From Bacteroides acidifaciens (GTDB lineage Bacteria > Bacteroidota > Bacteroidia > Bacteroidales > Bacteroidaceae): a DNA stretch of 51,497 nt. This document shows, piece after piece, positions 1-8,223 of this stretch (its first letter is position 1; every line of letters starts with the position of its first letter). The translations under genes were made by a program, and so were the position numbers. The DNA is taken from the NCBI RefSeq assembly GCF_024623065.1, contig NZ_JANJZR010000028.1, positions 1 to 51,497 on the forward strand, in the 5' to 3' direction. The notes below the pieces were generated by a model. It was given only the letters and a program-made list of their open reading frames with translations. It searched no databases and had not been told where the DNA came from.

Positions 1-77
1 GGAGACTATGTGACGAATAAAAACTGGTCGGTAAAGCCTATCTAACATAATCTCAGGAAAATTTAAACAGGCTCTTA
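1..77. repeat. 77-bp terminal repeat, left copy (inverted at right end)
   Basis: The first 77 bases are identical to the reverse complement of the last 77 bases, and identity stops at base 78 (c against a). The inner edge reads AATTTAAACAGGCTCTTA, which resembles the end of an insertion sequence, but no transposase lies inside the window. An exact match of this length ending abruptly is what de Bruijn assemblers leave when two contig ends meet the same repeated node. Confidence 0.9.
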
Positions 78-84
78 CTTCGTT

Positions 85-118
85 ACACTATAGTTATCCG
101 CAAGGGATACTATAGTGT
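85..118. other. Imperfect hairpin upstream of the antiporter gene
   Basis: ACACTATAGT (85-94) pairs with ACTATAGTGT (109-118). An inner ATCC/GGAT pair, one bulged T and a GCAAG loop complete the stem. No T-tract follows, so it is not a clear terminator. It lies 57 bp before the annotated start of the antiporter gene and could be a leader structure or the end of an upstream unit cut off by the repeat. Confidence 0.45.
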
Positions 119-174
119 TCCGCAATAAAAGTGCCTGGCGAAATACATCCTGATAGGTAAGCGGTGAAAAAGAA

Positions 175-2403
175 ATGATTGTAGCTTACATTAATACAGT
201 TTGGACATTCATTGTGATTCTGCAAACTTTTTTGTTCCTTTGCATTGAATTCCTAAAGCCACAGTTTATGAACCTGTTTGATTTTAATTTAACCTTGCCG
301 ATAACCGACCCGACCTGGGTATTCTTTCTGGTATTGATTATCATTCTGTTTGCTCCTATGATTCTGGGGCGTCTCCATATACCTCATATTATAGGCATGA
401 TTCTGGCAGGTGTCCTGATTGGCGAACATGGTTTCTATGTGCTCGACCGTGACAGCAGTTTCGAACTCTTCGGCAAAGTGGGATTGTACTATATCATGTT
501 TCTTGCCGGACTTGAAATGGATATGGAAGACTTCAAGAAGAACCGGACGAAAAGTATTGTGTTCGGCTGGCTTACCTTTCTTATTCCGATGGGACTGGGC
601 ATATGGAGCAGCATGAGTATGCTGGGCTATGGCTTTCTCACTGCTGTGCTGCTGGCGAGTATGTATGCTTCCCATACGTTGATTGCTTATCCTATTATAA
701 GTAGGTACGGATTGTCTCGTCTGCGCAGTGTCAATATAACTATCGGTGGCACGGCAGTGACCGTAACGTTGGCTCTGATTATCCTTGCCGTGATAGGGGG
801 GATGTTCAAAGGAAACGTCGACGGCTGGTTCTGGGGCTTTCTTGTGGCAAAAGTGGCTTTCCTCGGATTCCTGATTGTTTTCTTCTTCCCTCGTATAGGC
901 CGTTGGTTTTTCCGGAAGTACGATGACAGTGTGATGCAGTTCGTATTCGTATTGGCGATGGTCTTCCTCGGTGGCGGATTGATGGAATTTGTGGGAATGG
1001 AAGGCATCCTGGGAGCCTTCCTTGCCGGACTGGTCTTGAACCGTCTGGTTCCTCATGTATCTCCTTTGATGAATCGGTTGGAGTTTGTAGGAAACGCGTT
1101 GTTTATACCTTATTTCCTGATTGGCGTGGGGATGATTATTGATGTAAGAAGCCTGTTTGCCGGTGGGGAAGCGCTGAAAGTGGCGGTTGTGATGACGGTG
1201 GTGGCTACTTTCAGCAAATGGCTGGCTGCATGGGTTACGCAGAAGATTTATGGCATGCACTCCAATGAGCGGAGTATGATATTCGGTCTGAGTAATGCGC
1301 AGGCGGCGGCTACGTTGGCGGCAGTATTGATTGGGCACGAAATTATTATGGAGAATGGCGAACGGTTGTTGAATGATGATGTGCTGAATGGTACAGTGGT
1401 GATGATTCTCTTTACTTGCGTCATCAGTTCGTTGGTGACGGAGCGTGCGGCACGTCGTTTTGCGCTGGATGAAACTACACAATCGGAGGAGGAAGGAACA
1501 AGGAAAAGCAACGAACAGATATTGATTCCGGTCGCTAACCCGGATACGATTGAAGACCTAATCAACCTTGCGTTGGTGATAAAGGACGCTAAACAGAAAA
1601 ATGCGTTGATAGCGTTGAATGTCATCAATGACAATAACAGTTCGGAGAAGAAGGAGTTGCAGGGAAAACGTAATTTGGAGAAGGCTGCAATGATTGCCGC
1701 CGCTGCCGATGTGCCTGTCACTATGGTGAGTCGTTATGATTTGAATATTGCTTCGGGAATTATCCATACAATCAAGGAATATGAAGCTACGGATGTTGTC
1801 ATCGGTCTGCACCGGAAAGCCAATATTGTGGATTCTTTCTTCGGGCATCTGGCGGAAAGCCTGTTGAAAGGCACGCACCGCGAAGTGATGATTGCCAAAT
1901 TCCTGATGCCGGTGAATACTTTGCGGCGAATCAATATTGCCGTTCCGCCGAAAGCCGAATATGAGACGGGTTTTGCGAAGTGGGTGGAACACTTCTGCCG
2001 GATGGGGAGCATCCTGGGATGCCGCGTGCATTTCTTTGCGAATGAACGGACATTGATGAGGCTTCAGCAGCTTGTGAAGAAAAAGTATGCAGGAACGCCG
2101 ACGGAGTTCTCTATGATGGAAGAATGGGAAGACCTTCTTTTATTAACAGGACAAGTGAATTACGACCATCTGCTGGTGGTTATCTCCGCCCGTAGCGGTT
2201 CTATCTCTTATGATTCTTCTTTCGACCGCCTGCCCGCGCAACTTGGAAAATATTTCTCTAATAATAGTTTGATTATTTTATATCCCGACCAATTCGGTGA
2301 GCCGCAGGAGATTGTTTCTTTCTCCGACCCTCGTGGGCATAACGAGTCGCAGCATTATGAAAAGGTTGGTAAATGGTTCTATAAATGGCTAAAGAAAAAC
2401 TGA
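175..2403 (+). CDS. Cation:proton antiporter (CPA2/KefB-like) with C-terminal USP-like region
   Basis: Inner-membrane monovalent cation/proton antiporter of 742 aa. About a dozen hydrophobic segments fill residues 45-430, with family features such as LAGVLIGEHG, YIMFLAGLEMDM and GAFLAGLVLN. The cytoplasmic part from about residue 450 (ILIPVANPDTIEDL onward) resembles a universal-stress-protein domain, common in Bacteroides versions of this transporter. The first methionine gives an extra hydrophobic leader. An internal ATG at 268 (residue 32, MNLFDFNLTLPITDP) fits the usual family N-terminus and may be the true start; neither has a convincing ribosome binding site. The stop overlaps the next start by one base (TGATG), so it probably heads an operon with tcdA and lolD. 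The ion (Na+ or K+) cannot be told from sequence. Confidence 0.87.
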   Translation: MIVAYINTVWTFIVILQTFLFLCIEFLKPQFMNLFDFNLTLPITDPTWVFFLVLIIILFAPMILGRLHIPHIIGMILAGVLIGEHGFYVLDRDSSFELFGKVGLYYIMFLAGLEMDMEDFKKNRTKSIVFGWLTFLIPMGLGIWSSMSMLGYGFLTAVLLASMYASHTLIAYPIISRYGLSRLRSVNITIGGTAVTVTLALIILAVIGGMFKGNVDGWFWGFLVAKVAFLGFLIVFFFPRIGRWFFRKYDDSVMQFVFVLAMVFLGGGLMEFVGMEGILGAFLAGLVLNRLVPHVSPLMNRLEFVGNALFIPYFLIGVGMIIDVRSLFAGGEALKVAVVMTVVATFSKWLAAWVTQKIYGMHSNERSMIFGLSNAQAAATLAAVLIGHEIIMENGERLLNDDVLNGTVVMILFTCVISSLVTERAARRFALDETTQSEEEGTRKSNEQILIPVANPDTIEDLINLALVIKDAKQKNALIALNVINDNNSSEKKELQGKRNLEKAAMIAAAADVPVTMVSRYDLNIASGIIHTIKEYEATDVVIGLHRKANIVDSFFGHLAESLLKGTHREVMIAKFLMPVNTLRRINIAVPPKAEYETGFAKWVEHFCRMGSILGCRVHFFANERTLMRLQQLVKKKYAGTPTEFSMMEEWEDLLLLTGQVNYDHLLVVISARSGSISYDSSFDRLPAQLGKYFSNNSLIILYPDQFGEPQEIVSFSDPRGHNESQHYEKVGKWFYKWLKKN

Positions 2404-3119
2404 TGGAAGAAAATGATTGGCAGCAAAGGACGGAACTCCTTCTCGGTGAGGAAAAGATGAACCGCATCCGGAATTCCCACGTGTTGGTAGTAGGTCTGGG
2501 CGGGGTAGGAGCTTATGCCGCCGAGATGATTTGCCGTGCGGGAGTGGGACGAATGACGATTGTAGATGCCGATACGGTGCAGCCTACCAATATAAATAGG
2601 CAGTTGCCTGCCGTGCATTCTACCTTAGGGCTGACGAAGGCGGAAGTATTGGCTGCCCGCTATAAAGATATTAATCCGGATATTGAGTTGGCTGTTCTGC
2701 CGGTCTATCTCAAAGATGAAAATATACCGGACCTGTTGGACGCCGCCAAGTATGACTTTATAGTAGACGCCATAGATACTATCAGTCCGAAATGCTATCT
2801 GATTAGCGAAGCGATGAAGCGGCGCATCAGGATTGTTTCCAGTATGGGGGCGGGAGCGAAGAGTGATATTACCCAAGTACGTTTTGCCGACCTTTGGGAC
2901 ACCTATCATTGCGGATTAAGCAAAGCGGTGCGTAAACGCTTGCAGAAGATGGGAATGAAGCGGAAGCTCCCGGTTGTATTCAGTACCGAACAGGCCGACC
3001 CGAAAGCGGTACTGTTGACCGATGATGAACAAAATAAGAAATCGACCTGTGGAACGGTCAGTTATATGCCGGCGGTGTTTGGATGCTACTTGGCGGAATA
3101 TGTCATTAAACGATTATAA
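2403..3119 (+). CDS. tcdA: tRNA threonylcarbamoyladenosine dehydratase (TcdA/CsdL, E1-like)
   Basis: ThiF/MoeB/E1-like adenylating enzyme that cyclises t6A37 of tRNAs to ct6A with ATP. The nucleotide-binding glycine motif VVGLGGVGAYAAEMI is near the N-terminus, followed by DADTVQPTNINRQ (adenylation Asp/Arg region) and the family segment SSMGAGAKSD. About 238 aa, normal for TcdA. I place the start at the ATG overlapping the antiporter stop (TGATG, 2403). An in-frame ATG at 2385 would add six residues (MAKEKL) and cannot be excluded. It is tightly followed by lolD, with nine bases between. MoeB and ThiF are excluded mainly by the GAGAKSD region and the lack of thiamin or molybdopterin neighbours. 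Confidence 0.88.
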   Translation: MEENDWQQRTELLLGEEKMNRIRNSHVLVVGLGGVGAYAAEMICRAGVGRMTIVDADTVQPTNINRQLPAVHSTLGLTKAEVLAARYKDINPDIELAVLPVYLKDENIPDLLDAAKYDFIVDAIDTISPKCYLISEAMKRRIRIVSSMGAGAKSDITQVRFADLWDTYHCGLSKAVRKRLQKMGMKRKLPVVFSTEQADPKAVLLTDDEQNKKSTCGTVSYMPAVFGCYLAEYVIKRL

Positions 3120-3128
3120 AAGGCTGTT

Positions 3129-3785
3129 ATGATAAAACTAGAAGGAATTACGAAGAGTTTCGGTTCGTTGCAGGTGCTGAAAGGGATTGATTTGGAAATC
3201 AATAAGAGCGAGATTGTCAGTATTGTAGGCCCGAGTGGGGCAGGTAAAACTACACTGTTGCAGATAATGGGTACTTTGGACGAGCCGGATGCAGGTGTGG
3301 TCGAGATTGACGGAACCGTGGTCAGCCGGATGAAAGAGAAGGCGTTGTCTGCTTTCCGTAATAAGAATATCGGTTTCGTGTTCCAGTTTCATCAACTTCT
3401 GCCTGAATTTACGGCATTGGAGAATGTGATGATTCCAGCGTTTATTGCAGGTGTCTCTTCGAAAGAGGCAAATGACCGTGCGGTGAAGATTCTGGAGTTT
3501 ATGGGGCTTGCCGGCCGTGCTTCTCACAAGCCGAACGAGTTGTCGGGCGGAGAGAAACAACGGGTGGCTGTGGCGCGTGCCTTAATCAACGACCCGGCTG
3601 TTATTCTGGCAGACGAACCGTCCGGTAGCTTGGATACGCATAATAAAGAAGAATTACATCAACTGTTCTTCGATTTGAGGGATAGGTTGGGGCAGACATT
3701 TGTCATTGTCACCCATGACGAGGGACTGGCCAAAATCACCGACCGGACGGTGCATATGGTCGATGGCATGATTAAAAAAGATTAA
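3129..3785 (+). CDS. lolD: Lipoprotein-release ABC transporter ATP-binding protein LolD
   Basis: ABC ATPase of 218 aa in the LolD/MacB subgroup, which powers release of lipoproteins from the inner membrane toward the LolA-type carrier. Visible motifs are Walker [10 protein letters not shown] (about residues 34-42), Q-loop [10 protein letters not shown], signature [15 protein letters not shown], Walker [13 protein letters not shown] and switch histidine VTHDE. The Q-loop context and the short single-domain length are typical of LolD. The LolC/LolE-type permease is not in the window, so the partner must be encoded elsewhere. The gene ends the antiporter-tcdA-lolD group and is followed by a strong terminator. 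A FtsE- or MacB-type role for another efflux pump is the main alternative. Confidence 0.85.
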   Translation: MIKLEGITKSFGSLQVLKGIDLEINKSEIVSIVGPSGAGKTTLLQIMGTLDEPDAGVVEIDGTVVSRMKEKALSAFRNKNIGFVFQFHQLLPEFTALENVMIPAFIAGVSSKEANDRAVKILEFMGLAGRASHKPNELSGGEKQRVAVARALINDPAVILADEPSGSLDTHNKEELHQLFFDLRDRLGQTFVIVTHDEGLAKITDRTVHMVDGMIKKD

Positions 3786-3817
3786 TTAGAAAAACTTATT
3801 TCTAAAAAAACATAGCT

Positions 3818-3851
3818 AAAAGGCAGAACTTTGCAGAAGTTCTGCCTTTTT
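3818..3851 (+). terminator. Rho-independent terminator after lolD
   Basis: A perfect stem, AGGCAGAACTT (3821-3831) with AAGTTCTGCCT (3837-3847) and a 5-base loop, is flanked by AAA and followed by TTTT. It lies 33 bp after the lolD stop. Confidence 0.88.
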
Positions 3852-3924
3852 GGTATATATTTATAGTCGCTTCTCTACGGAAGTCTGTGAAGATGATAGT
3901 AGAGTGTTTGTTTTGTTTGTGTGT

Positions 3925-3964
3925 GATGCATTCTTGTCTGGTGTGATAGGAATGCATCTTTTTT
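3925..3964 (+). terminator. Second hairpin with T-tract between convergent genes
   Basis: GATGCATTC (3925-3933) pairs with GAATGCATC (3950-3958) and is followed by six T. It points in the lolD direction and touches the stop codon of the convergent helix-hairpin-helix gene, so it looks like a back-up terminator that blocks read-through into that gene. Confidence 0.65.
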
Positions 3965-4889
3965 ATAAATCACAACAAACGTAAGGCTCGAGCCTTTCCA
4001 AATCTGCCGGAGTGAACTCTTCATAGAGCGATAGCTGCTTCAGGCTTTTTATGCTTCCTTTCTTTTTCCGGTATTCTACGATGACTTTCGCTTGATAGAA
4101 GTTGATGTACGGGTGATATGTCATCCGTTCCAGGCTTGCTTTATTTAAGTTGATACGATGTATCTGTCCGGCGTCAATGGAAAACCAGGGACGGAGTTTC
4201 TCTGCTTTTAGCTGAATCTCCTGCAATTGCTCTATCCGGCAGAAGGCTCCCAGCCGCTTGCGATAGTTTACAATTTTACGGGCGATGACGCTTCCGATTC
4301 CGGGAATCTTCTTGAGTTCGGTGGTATCGGCAGAATTGAGACTGATGACAGTGCCGGGTTGATACTTGAATATGGTATCCCGCTGTGTGCTTTGTGCTGT
4401 TAATAACTGTACTGTATCCCTTGTTTCTTCAGGTTCGGAACTTTTCGCAATCTGAATATAAGGAAGCAGTGTCTTATATTGTTCTTCTGTCAGTCCGTAT
4501 ATTTTCCGGAAGTCTTCCGGGCGGTGGAATCGTCCCTGTTTGCTACGATAACGCAGGATGTTCTTAGCCATCCATGACGGTAGCCCAAGAGACAGAAAAG
4601 TCATGGAGTCGGCCGTATTCGGGTCAAAGACAGTAAGCCTTGTTTCTCTTTTGGGAGATGACCGGAAGGAGGTGCCGGCAGGTTTTCTGTGTGGTCTTGT
4701 CTCTTCGAGGGAAGAGATAAATTCATTTAATTCTTTTTCGAACCTCTCTTGTTCTGCGGCATCCATCTCTTTGGGATGGACGAAAAGCGTGAAGAGCTTA
4801 GGAGTTGCGAATGCTCCTAAAATAAGAACGACAAGGACAATAATACCTTGTCGTTCGGTTTTAGTGAAATAAAAAAAGTCTTTCCACAT
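3963..4889 (-). CDS. Membrane-anchored helix-hairpin-helix (ComEA-like) DNA-binding protein
   Basis: Protein of 308 aa with one N-terminal membrane helix (about residues 15-32, IIVLVVLILGAFATPKLF) and repeated helix-hairpin-helix motifs. One is near LSLGLPSWMAKNILRYRSK, the clearest is LKKIPGIGSVIARKIVNYRK, and a weaker one is near the C-terminus (MTYHPYINFYQAKVIVEYR). Such motifs bind DNA backbone without sequence specificity. ComEA proteins act in DNA uptake at the cell envelope, but this protein is longer than typical ComEA and no other competence gene is nearby, so that role is inference. Its ATG overlaps the stop of the sodium symporter gene (TAATG), indicating translational coupling and one transcript from the 6.3 kb promoter. 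Confidence 0.8.
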   Translation of the reverse strand: MWKDFFYFTKTERQGIIVLVVLILGAFATPKLFTLFVHPKEMDAAEQERFEKELNEFISSLEETRPHRKPAGTSFRSSPKRETRLTVFDPNTADSMTFLSLGLPSWMAKNILRYRSKQGRFHRPEDFRKIYGLTEEQYKTLLPYIQIAKSSEPEETRDTVQLLTAQSTQRDTIFKYQPGTVISLNSADTTELKKIPGIGSVIARKIVNYRKRLGAFCRIEQLQEIQLKAEKLRPWFSIDAGQIHRINLNKASLERMTYHPYINFYQAKVIVEYRKKKGSIKSLKQLSLYEEFTPADLERLEPYVCCDL

Positions 4890-6259
4890 TATAGTTTGAT
4901 GAATCCTAATTCGTTGGTAAATATCAGTGTGATGGCAACCGGGGCGATATATTTCAAGATGAAGATGATTAGTTTATACACGGGAACTTTCAATGAACCG
5001 TCATTCGTAATCTCCGACCATACTACTTTCTTGTCGAGATACCATCCTGTGAAAAGGGAGATACACAATCCGCCGAGCGGCAACATGATTTTAGCTGTAA
5101 CAAAGTCGAAGAGGTCGAACGTGCCTAGTCCAAAGACTGTGAACCCTTTTGTGACTCCCAATGACAAGGAACAGAATATTCCCAGGAATATGCATCCGCC
5201 GGTGACCAATCTTGCCGCTTTTCCCCGGGAGAACTTGAACTCTTCGTGCAAATAAGCTGTCACTACTTCGTGCAGTGAAATGGTGGAGGTCAATGCGGCC
5301 ATTGCCAGCAGGGTGTAGAACATCACAGAGAATATGTATGCTAATACGGGTACTCCGCTAAATGCCTGTTGGAATACATTAGGCAGCGTAATGAAGATAA
5401 GACTCGGCCCTGAACCGGGTTGGATGCCTACGGAGAAAGCTGCCGGAAAGATGATAAAGCCCGCCAATATGGCTACAAGAGTGTCAATGATGCCTACGCT
5501 GAATGCGGTTTTAGCCAGATTGGTTTCTTTATTGAAATAGGAAGCGTAAGTGCAAAGGCAACCCATTCCCAAGCTAAGAGAGAAGAAGGCTTGTCCCATC
5601 GCGCTAAGGAATACATTCCCGTTCACTTTGCTGAAATCCGGTTTCAGCAGAAACTCGATGCCTGCACCGGCTCCCGGCAGAGAGACTGAACAGACTACCA
5701 GTATGAGTATAATAATAAATAAGGTAGGCATCATAATCTTGGAAGATTTCTCGATGCCTTTTTCTACTCCTTTTACGATGATAAAATGAGTAACCAGCAA
5801 GAAAGCCACCAACCATGCTACGGGACGCCAGGGGTTACTGGAAAAATCTTGGAAAGAAGTGATGAACTCATTGGGCGTTTTACCGGCAAAGCCATTCGTG
5901 ACGGCCTCAAAGATATATTCAAGCGTCCATCCTGCCACTACTGAATAATAACTGAGTATCAGGAAGCCGGCCAATACCCCCATGCGCCCTACCCAACGCC
6001 AATGTGTGCCGGGAGCGAGTTTTTGATAAGCGCCTGCGGTGTTTGCTCTTGAACGGCGTCCTATAAGAAACTCGGCAATCAAAATGGGAAGTCCGAGAAG
6101 AAGCACACAGCCTAAATAAATCAAAATAAAAGCCGCACCCCCATGATTTCCTGTTTCATAAGGGAATCTCCATATATTGCCCAATCCTACTGCCGACCCG
6201 GCGGAAGCAAGTATTACACCTAATTTACTGCCGAAGTTCGCTCTATCATTTTTCGTCAT
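4889..6259 (-). CDS. Sodium-dependent transporter of the NSS (SNF) family
   Basis: Sodium-coupled amino-acid-type symporter with the LeuT fold, 456 aa and about 11 membrane segments. The N-terminal signature SAVGLGNIWRFPYETGNHGG provides the unwound TM1 sodium and substrate site. The acidic/glycine pattern AEFLIGRRSRANTAGAY follows TM2. Length matches bacterial NSS proteins. The substrate cannot be read from sequence; related proteins carry tryptophan, tyrosine or branched amino acids. It is the first gene of a two-gene minus-strand unit with the helix-hairpin-helix protein and is divergent from the VanZ-like gene, with back-to-back promoters in between. Confidence 0.9.
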   Translation of the reverse strand: MTKNDRANFGSKLGVILASAGSAVGLGNIWRFPYETGNHGGAAFILIYLGCVLLLGLPILIAEFLIGRRSRANTAGAYQKLAPGTHWRWVGRMGVLAGFLILSYYSVVAGWTLEYIFEAVTNGFAGKTPNEFITSFQDFSSNPWRPVAWLVAFLLVTHFIIVKGVEKGIEKSSKIMMPTLFIIILILVVCSVSLPGAGAGIEFLLKPDFSKVNGNVFLSAMGQAFFSLSLGMGCLCTYASYFNKETNLAKTAFSVGIIDTLVAILAGFIIFPAAFSVGIQPGSGPSLIFITLPNVFQQAFSGVPVLAYIFSVMFYTLLAMAALTSTISLHEVVTAYLHEEFKFSRGKAARLVTGGCIFLGIFCSLSLGVTKGFTVFGLGTFDLFDFVTAKIMLPLGGLCISLFTGWYLDKKVVWSEITNDGSLKVPVYKLIIFILKYIAPVAITLIFTNELGFIKL

Positions 6260-6305
6260 AAATCTTGTTTTATCTTACAAATCGTTATAAATGCACGCAT
6301 GCAAG

Positions 6306-6337
6306 TGCAAATATAAAAAATGATACTTATATTTGCA
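6306..6337. promoter_or_regulatory. Back-to-back promoters for the NSS symporter and VanZ-like gene
   Basis: TGCAAATATA (6306-6315) and TATATTTGCA (6328-6337) form a perfect inverted repeat separated by 12 bp. Each arm contains a Bacteroides -7 box, TATATTTG: 6328-6335 reads toward the VanZ-like gene and 6308-6315 on the minus strand reads toward the symporter. The two polymerase sites must overlap, so the transcripts probably compete. Confidence 0.7.
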
Positions 6338-6361
6338 TCGAATCTGTAATTTTATTTAGAT

Positions 6362-6769
6362 ATGCTATCTTATATTAAGAAATATCCCGTTTCGCTTTTT
6401 ATCATATTGACTGTGATTTACCTGTCGTTCTTCAAGCCGCCCAAGACGGATTTGAGCGAGATTTCCAACTTGGACAAGTTAGTTCATATCTGTATGTATT
6501 TCGGTATGTCGGGAATGTTATGGTTGGAATTTTTGCGGGCGCACCGCAGGGATAATGCTCCTATGTGGCATGCTTGGGTAGGTGCCTTCATCAGCCCTGT
6601 GCTTTTCAGTGGTTGTGTGGAGTTGTTGCAGGAATACTGTACCAGTTATCGTGGTGGGGATTGGATGGACTTTGCAGCCAATTCTACGGGAGCGATTCTG
6701 GCGAGTTTACTTGCCTGTTATGTGGTACGACCGAGAATGAATAAAAAAGAGAGTGCGTCAAAAAGATAG
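6362..6769 (+). CDS. VanZ-like membrane protein
   Basis: Small integral membrane protein of 135 aa with about four hydrophobic segments. It has the VanZ family pattern LDKLVHICMYFGMSGMLWLEF (Asp/His in the first loop) and SGCVELLQEYCTSYRGGDWMDFAANSTGA, where Glu, Gln and Asp residues are conserved. VanZ-like proteins are widespread. The original member adds low-level teicoplanin resistance, but the biochemical activity is unknown, and in a Gram-negative a resistance role should not be assumed. The gene appears monocistronic. Its stop codon lies inside the 5' arm-loop boundary of a bidirectional terminator shared with murF. Confidence 0.82.
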   Translation: MLSYIKKYPVSLFIILTVIYLSFFKPPKTDLSEISNLDKLVHICMYFGMSGMLWLEFLRAHRRDNAPMWHAWVGAFISPVLFSGCVELLQEYCTSYRGGDWMDFAANSTGAILASLLACYVVRPRMNKKESASKR

Positions 6770-6799
6770 TATTTACTTCTTTTTGACGCATTCTCTTTT
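6745..6799. terminator. Bidirectional terminator between the VanZ-like gene and murF
   Basis: A 22-bp arm (6745-6766) pairs with 6778-6799 with a single G-T mismatch and a loop of 11 bases. A-runs at the 5' side and T-runs at the 3' side allow it to stop transcription from both convergent genes. Confidence 0.85.
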
Positions 6800-6835
6800 C
6801 ATTTTATAGTATTTTGCTTCTAATTATTCCACTGC

Positions 6836-8134
6836 TTATAAGTGTTCTACTGTCGAACTGAGTTTGATGCCGTTGGAACCTTTGATGAGAATGGTGTATC
6901 CTTTCGGTTTATTAGTTTCCAGTTCTTTGATGACTTCCTGCACATTGGCATAGGTCTTGAAGGAATGTTGTGCGGCTGCGAACTGTTCGCCTACAAGCCA
7001 GACTTTCTCAAAACCGTTCTCCTTGATATAATCTACAATCTTTTGGTGCTCGGCTGCACTTTCGGCACCGAGTTCCCTCATATCTCCCAATAGGAGCATC
7101 TTATGGGGAACAGTCATATTGCGGAAGTTCTGTAAGGCAGCCATCATGCTGGTCGGATTTGCATTGTATGCGTCAATAATCAACGTGTTGTCTTCTGTCT
7201 TTTTGAGTTGGGAGCGGTTGTTTTGTGGTGTATATTCTGCCAGGGCTTCGTCAATCTGTTGTGCTTCTACTCCGAAGAAACGCCCGATAGTAATGGCAGC
7301 CAGGGCATTCGGGAAGTTATATTCTCCGATTAACTGCGTGCGTACCTGGTGAACCTCTCCGTCTTTTCCTGCCTTCCATTCGAAAGTAAGATAAGGGGAA
7401 TTGTCCGTAATGCGTCCGTTGATATACAATCCGTCTTCCGTACCGTAAGAAACCAGGTTTAGTCCGCCGGCTATATTCATTAAATAGGAATTGTCGTGAT
7501 GGATGAAAACGGTGGAATCGCTTTTGGGACGAAGGAAGTCATAGAGTTCTCCTTTCGTCTTGATAACTCCCTCGAACGAGCCGAATCCTTCCAGATGGGC
7601 TTTGCCTACATTGGTGATGATGCCGTAATCCGGTTCGGCTATTCCGCAAAGGAACTTGATTTCTTCCAGGTGGTTGGCTCCCATTTCGATGACGGCAAGG
7701 TCGTGTTCCGGTTTCAACCGGAGCAGGGTAGCCGGCACGCCGATATGATTATTGAGGTTGCCTAAGGTATAGAGCACATTATGGGCTTTGCAAAGGACGG
7801 AGGAAATCAATTCCTTGGTAGTTGTCTTGCCATTCGTACCGGTGATGCCGATAATCTGTGTGCCGAGCTGGCGGCGGTGGTAATTGGCAAGTTGTTGCAT
7901 GGTTTGCAGGCAGTCGTCTACAAGTATATAGCGTCTGTCGCCTTCTACGGCATATCCGGCCTCATCGACGATGGCGTACGCGCACCCGGATTTTAACGCC
8001 TTTTCGGCAAATGCATTGCCGTTGAACGACTCGCCTTTCAGGGCGATAAACAAAGAACCGTCCGGGCAGTTCCGGCTGTCGGTCGTGACCGATTGACACT
8101 CTTGGAATACTTGGTAAAGAGCTGTGAGTTCCAT
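6836..8134 (-). CDS. murF: UDP-N-acetylmuramoyl-tripeptide--D-alanyl-D-alanine ligase MurF
   Basis: Cytoplasmic Mur ligase that adds D-Ala-D-Ala to UDP-MurNAc-tripeptide, the last soluble step of peptidoglycan precursor synthesis. 432 aa, normal for the family. The N-terminal substrate domain has TTDSRNCPDGSLFIALKG, then the P-loop GITGTNGKTTTKELI (about residues 107-121). The central domain carries EMGANHLEEI and ITNVGKAHLEGFGS, and the C-terminal domain has IIDAYNANPTSM. The D-Ala-D-Ala supplier ddl is also in this window (48.1-49.1 kb). A minus-strand -7 box TATCTTTG at 8164-8171 lies 30 bp before the ATG. Confidence 0.97.
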   Translation of the reverse strand: MELTALYQVFQECQSVTTDSRNCPDGSLFIALKGESFNGNAFAEKALKSGCAYAIVDEAGYAVEGDRRYILVDDCLQTMQQLANYHRRQLGTQIIGITGTNGKTTTKELISSVLCKAHNVLYTLGNLNNHIGVPATLLRLKPEHDLAVIEMGANHLEEIKFLCGIAEPDYGIITNVGKAHLEGFGSFEGVIKTKGELYDFLRPKSDSTVFIHHDNSYLMNIAGGLNLVSYGTEDGLYINGRITDNSPYLTFEWKAGKDGEVHQVRTQLIGEYNFPNALAAITIGRFFGVEAQQIDEALAEYTPQNNRSQLKKTEDNTLIIDAYNANPTSMMAALQNFRNMTVPHKMLLLGDMRELGAESAAEHQKIVDYIKENGFEKVWLVGEQFAAAQHSFKTYANVQEVIKELETNKPKGYTILIKGSNGIKLSSTVEHL

Positions 8135-8163
8135 ATCCTGAACTTATTAATTAAAAAACGTTG

Positions 8164-8171
8164 CAAAGATA
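8164..8171 (-). promoter_or_regulatory. murF promoter -7 box
   Basis: On the minus strand the bases read TATCTTTG, followed by CAACG, matching the Bacteroides -7 consensus TAnnTTTG, 30 bp upstream of murF. No clear -33 TTTG was identified. Confidence 0.6.
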
Positions 8172-8195
8172 GGAGATTCTTTCGGATTATTTCTC

Positions 8196-8203
8196 TACAT
8201 TTG
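8196..8203 (+). promoter_or_regulatory. folP-cdaA promoter -7 box
   Basis: TACATTTG followed by CAAC matches TAnnTTTG and lies 20 bp before folP. The same TACATTTGCAAC string also occurs at the susA and susB promoters, which shows that string is a general promoter core and not SusR-specific. Confidence 0.62.
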
Positions 8204-8223
8204 CAACAATCTATAAAGAAATA

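Noticed and set aside
289..1482. 397-codon minus-strand open frame opposite the antiporter
   Set aside because: Low-complexity His/Gln/Arg-rich translation opposite a well-supported membrane transporter; an antisense artefact.
6362..6769. VanZ-like gene as a glycopeptide resistance gene
   Set aside because: VanZ-family membrane proteins are common in bacteria without van clusters, no van genes are present, and Gram-negatives are naturally shielded from glycopeptides.
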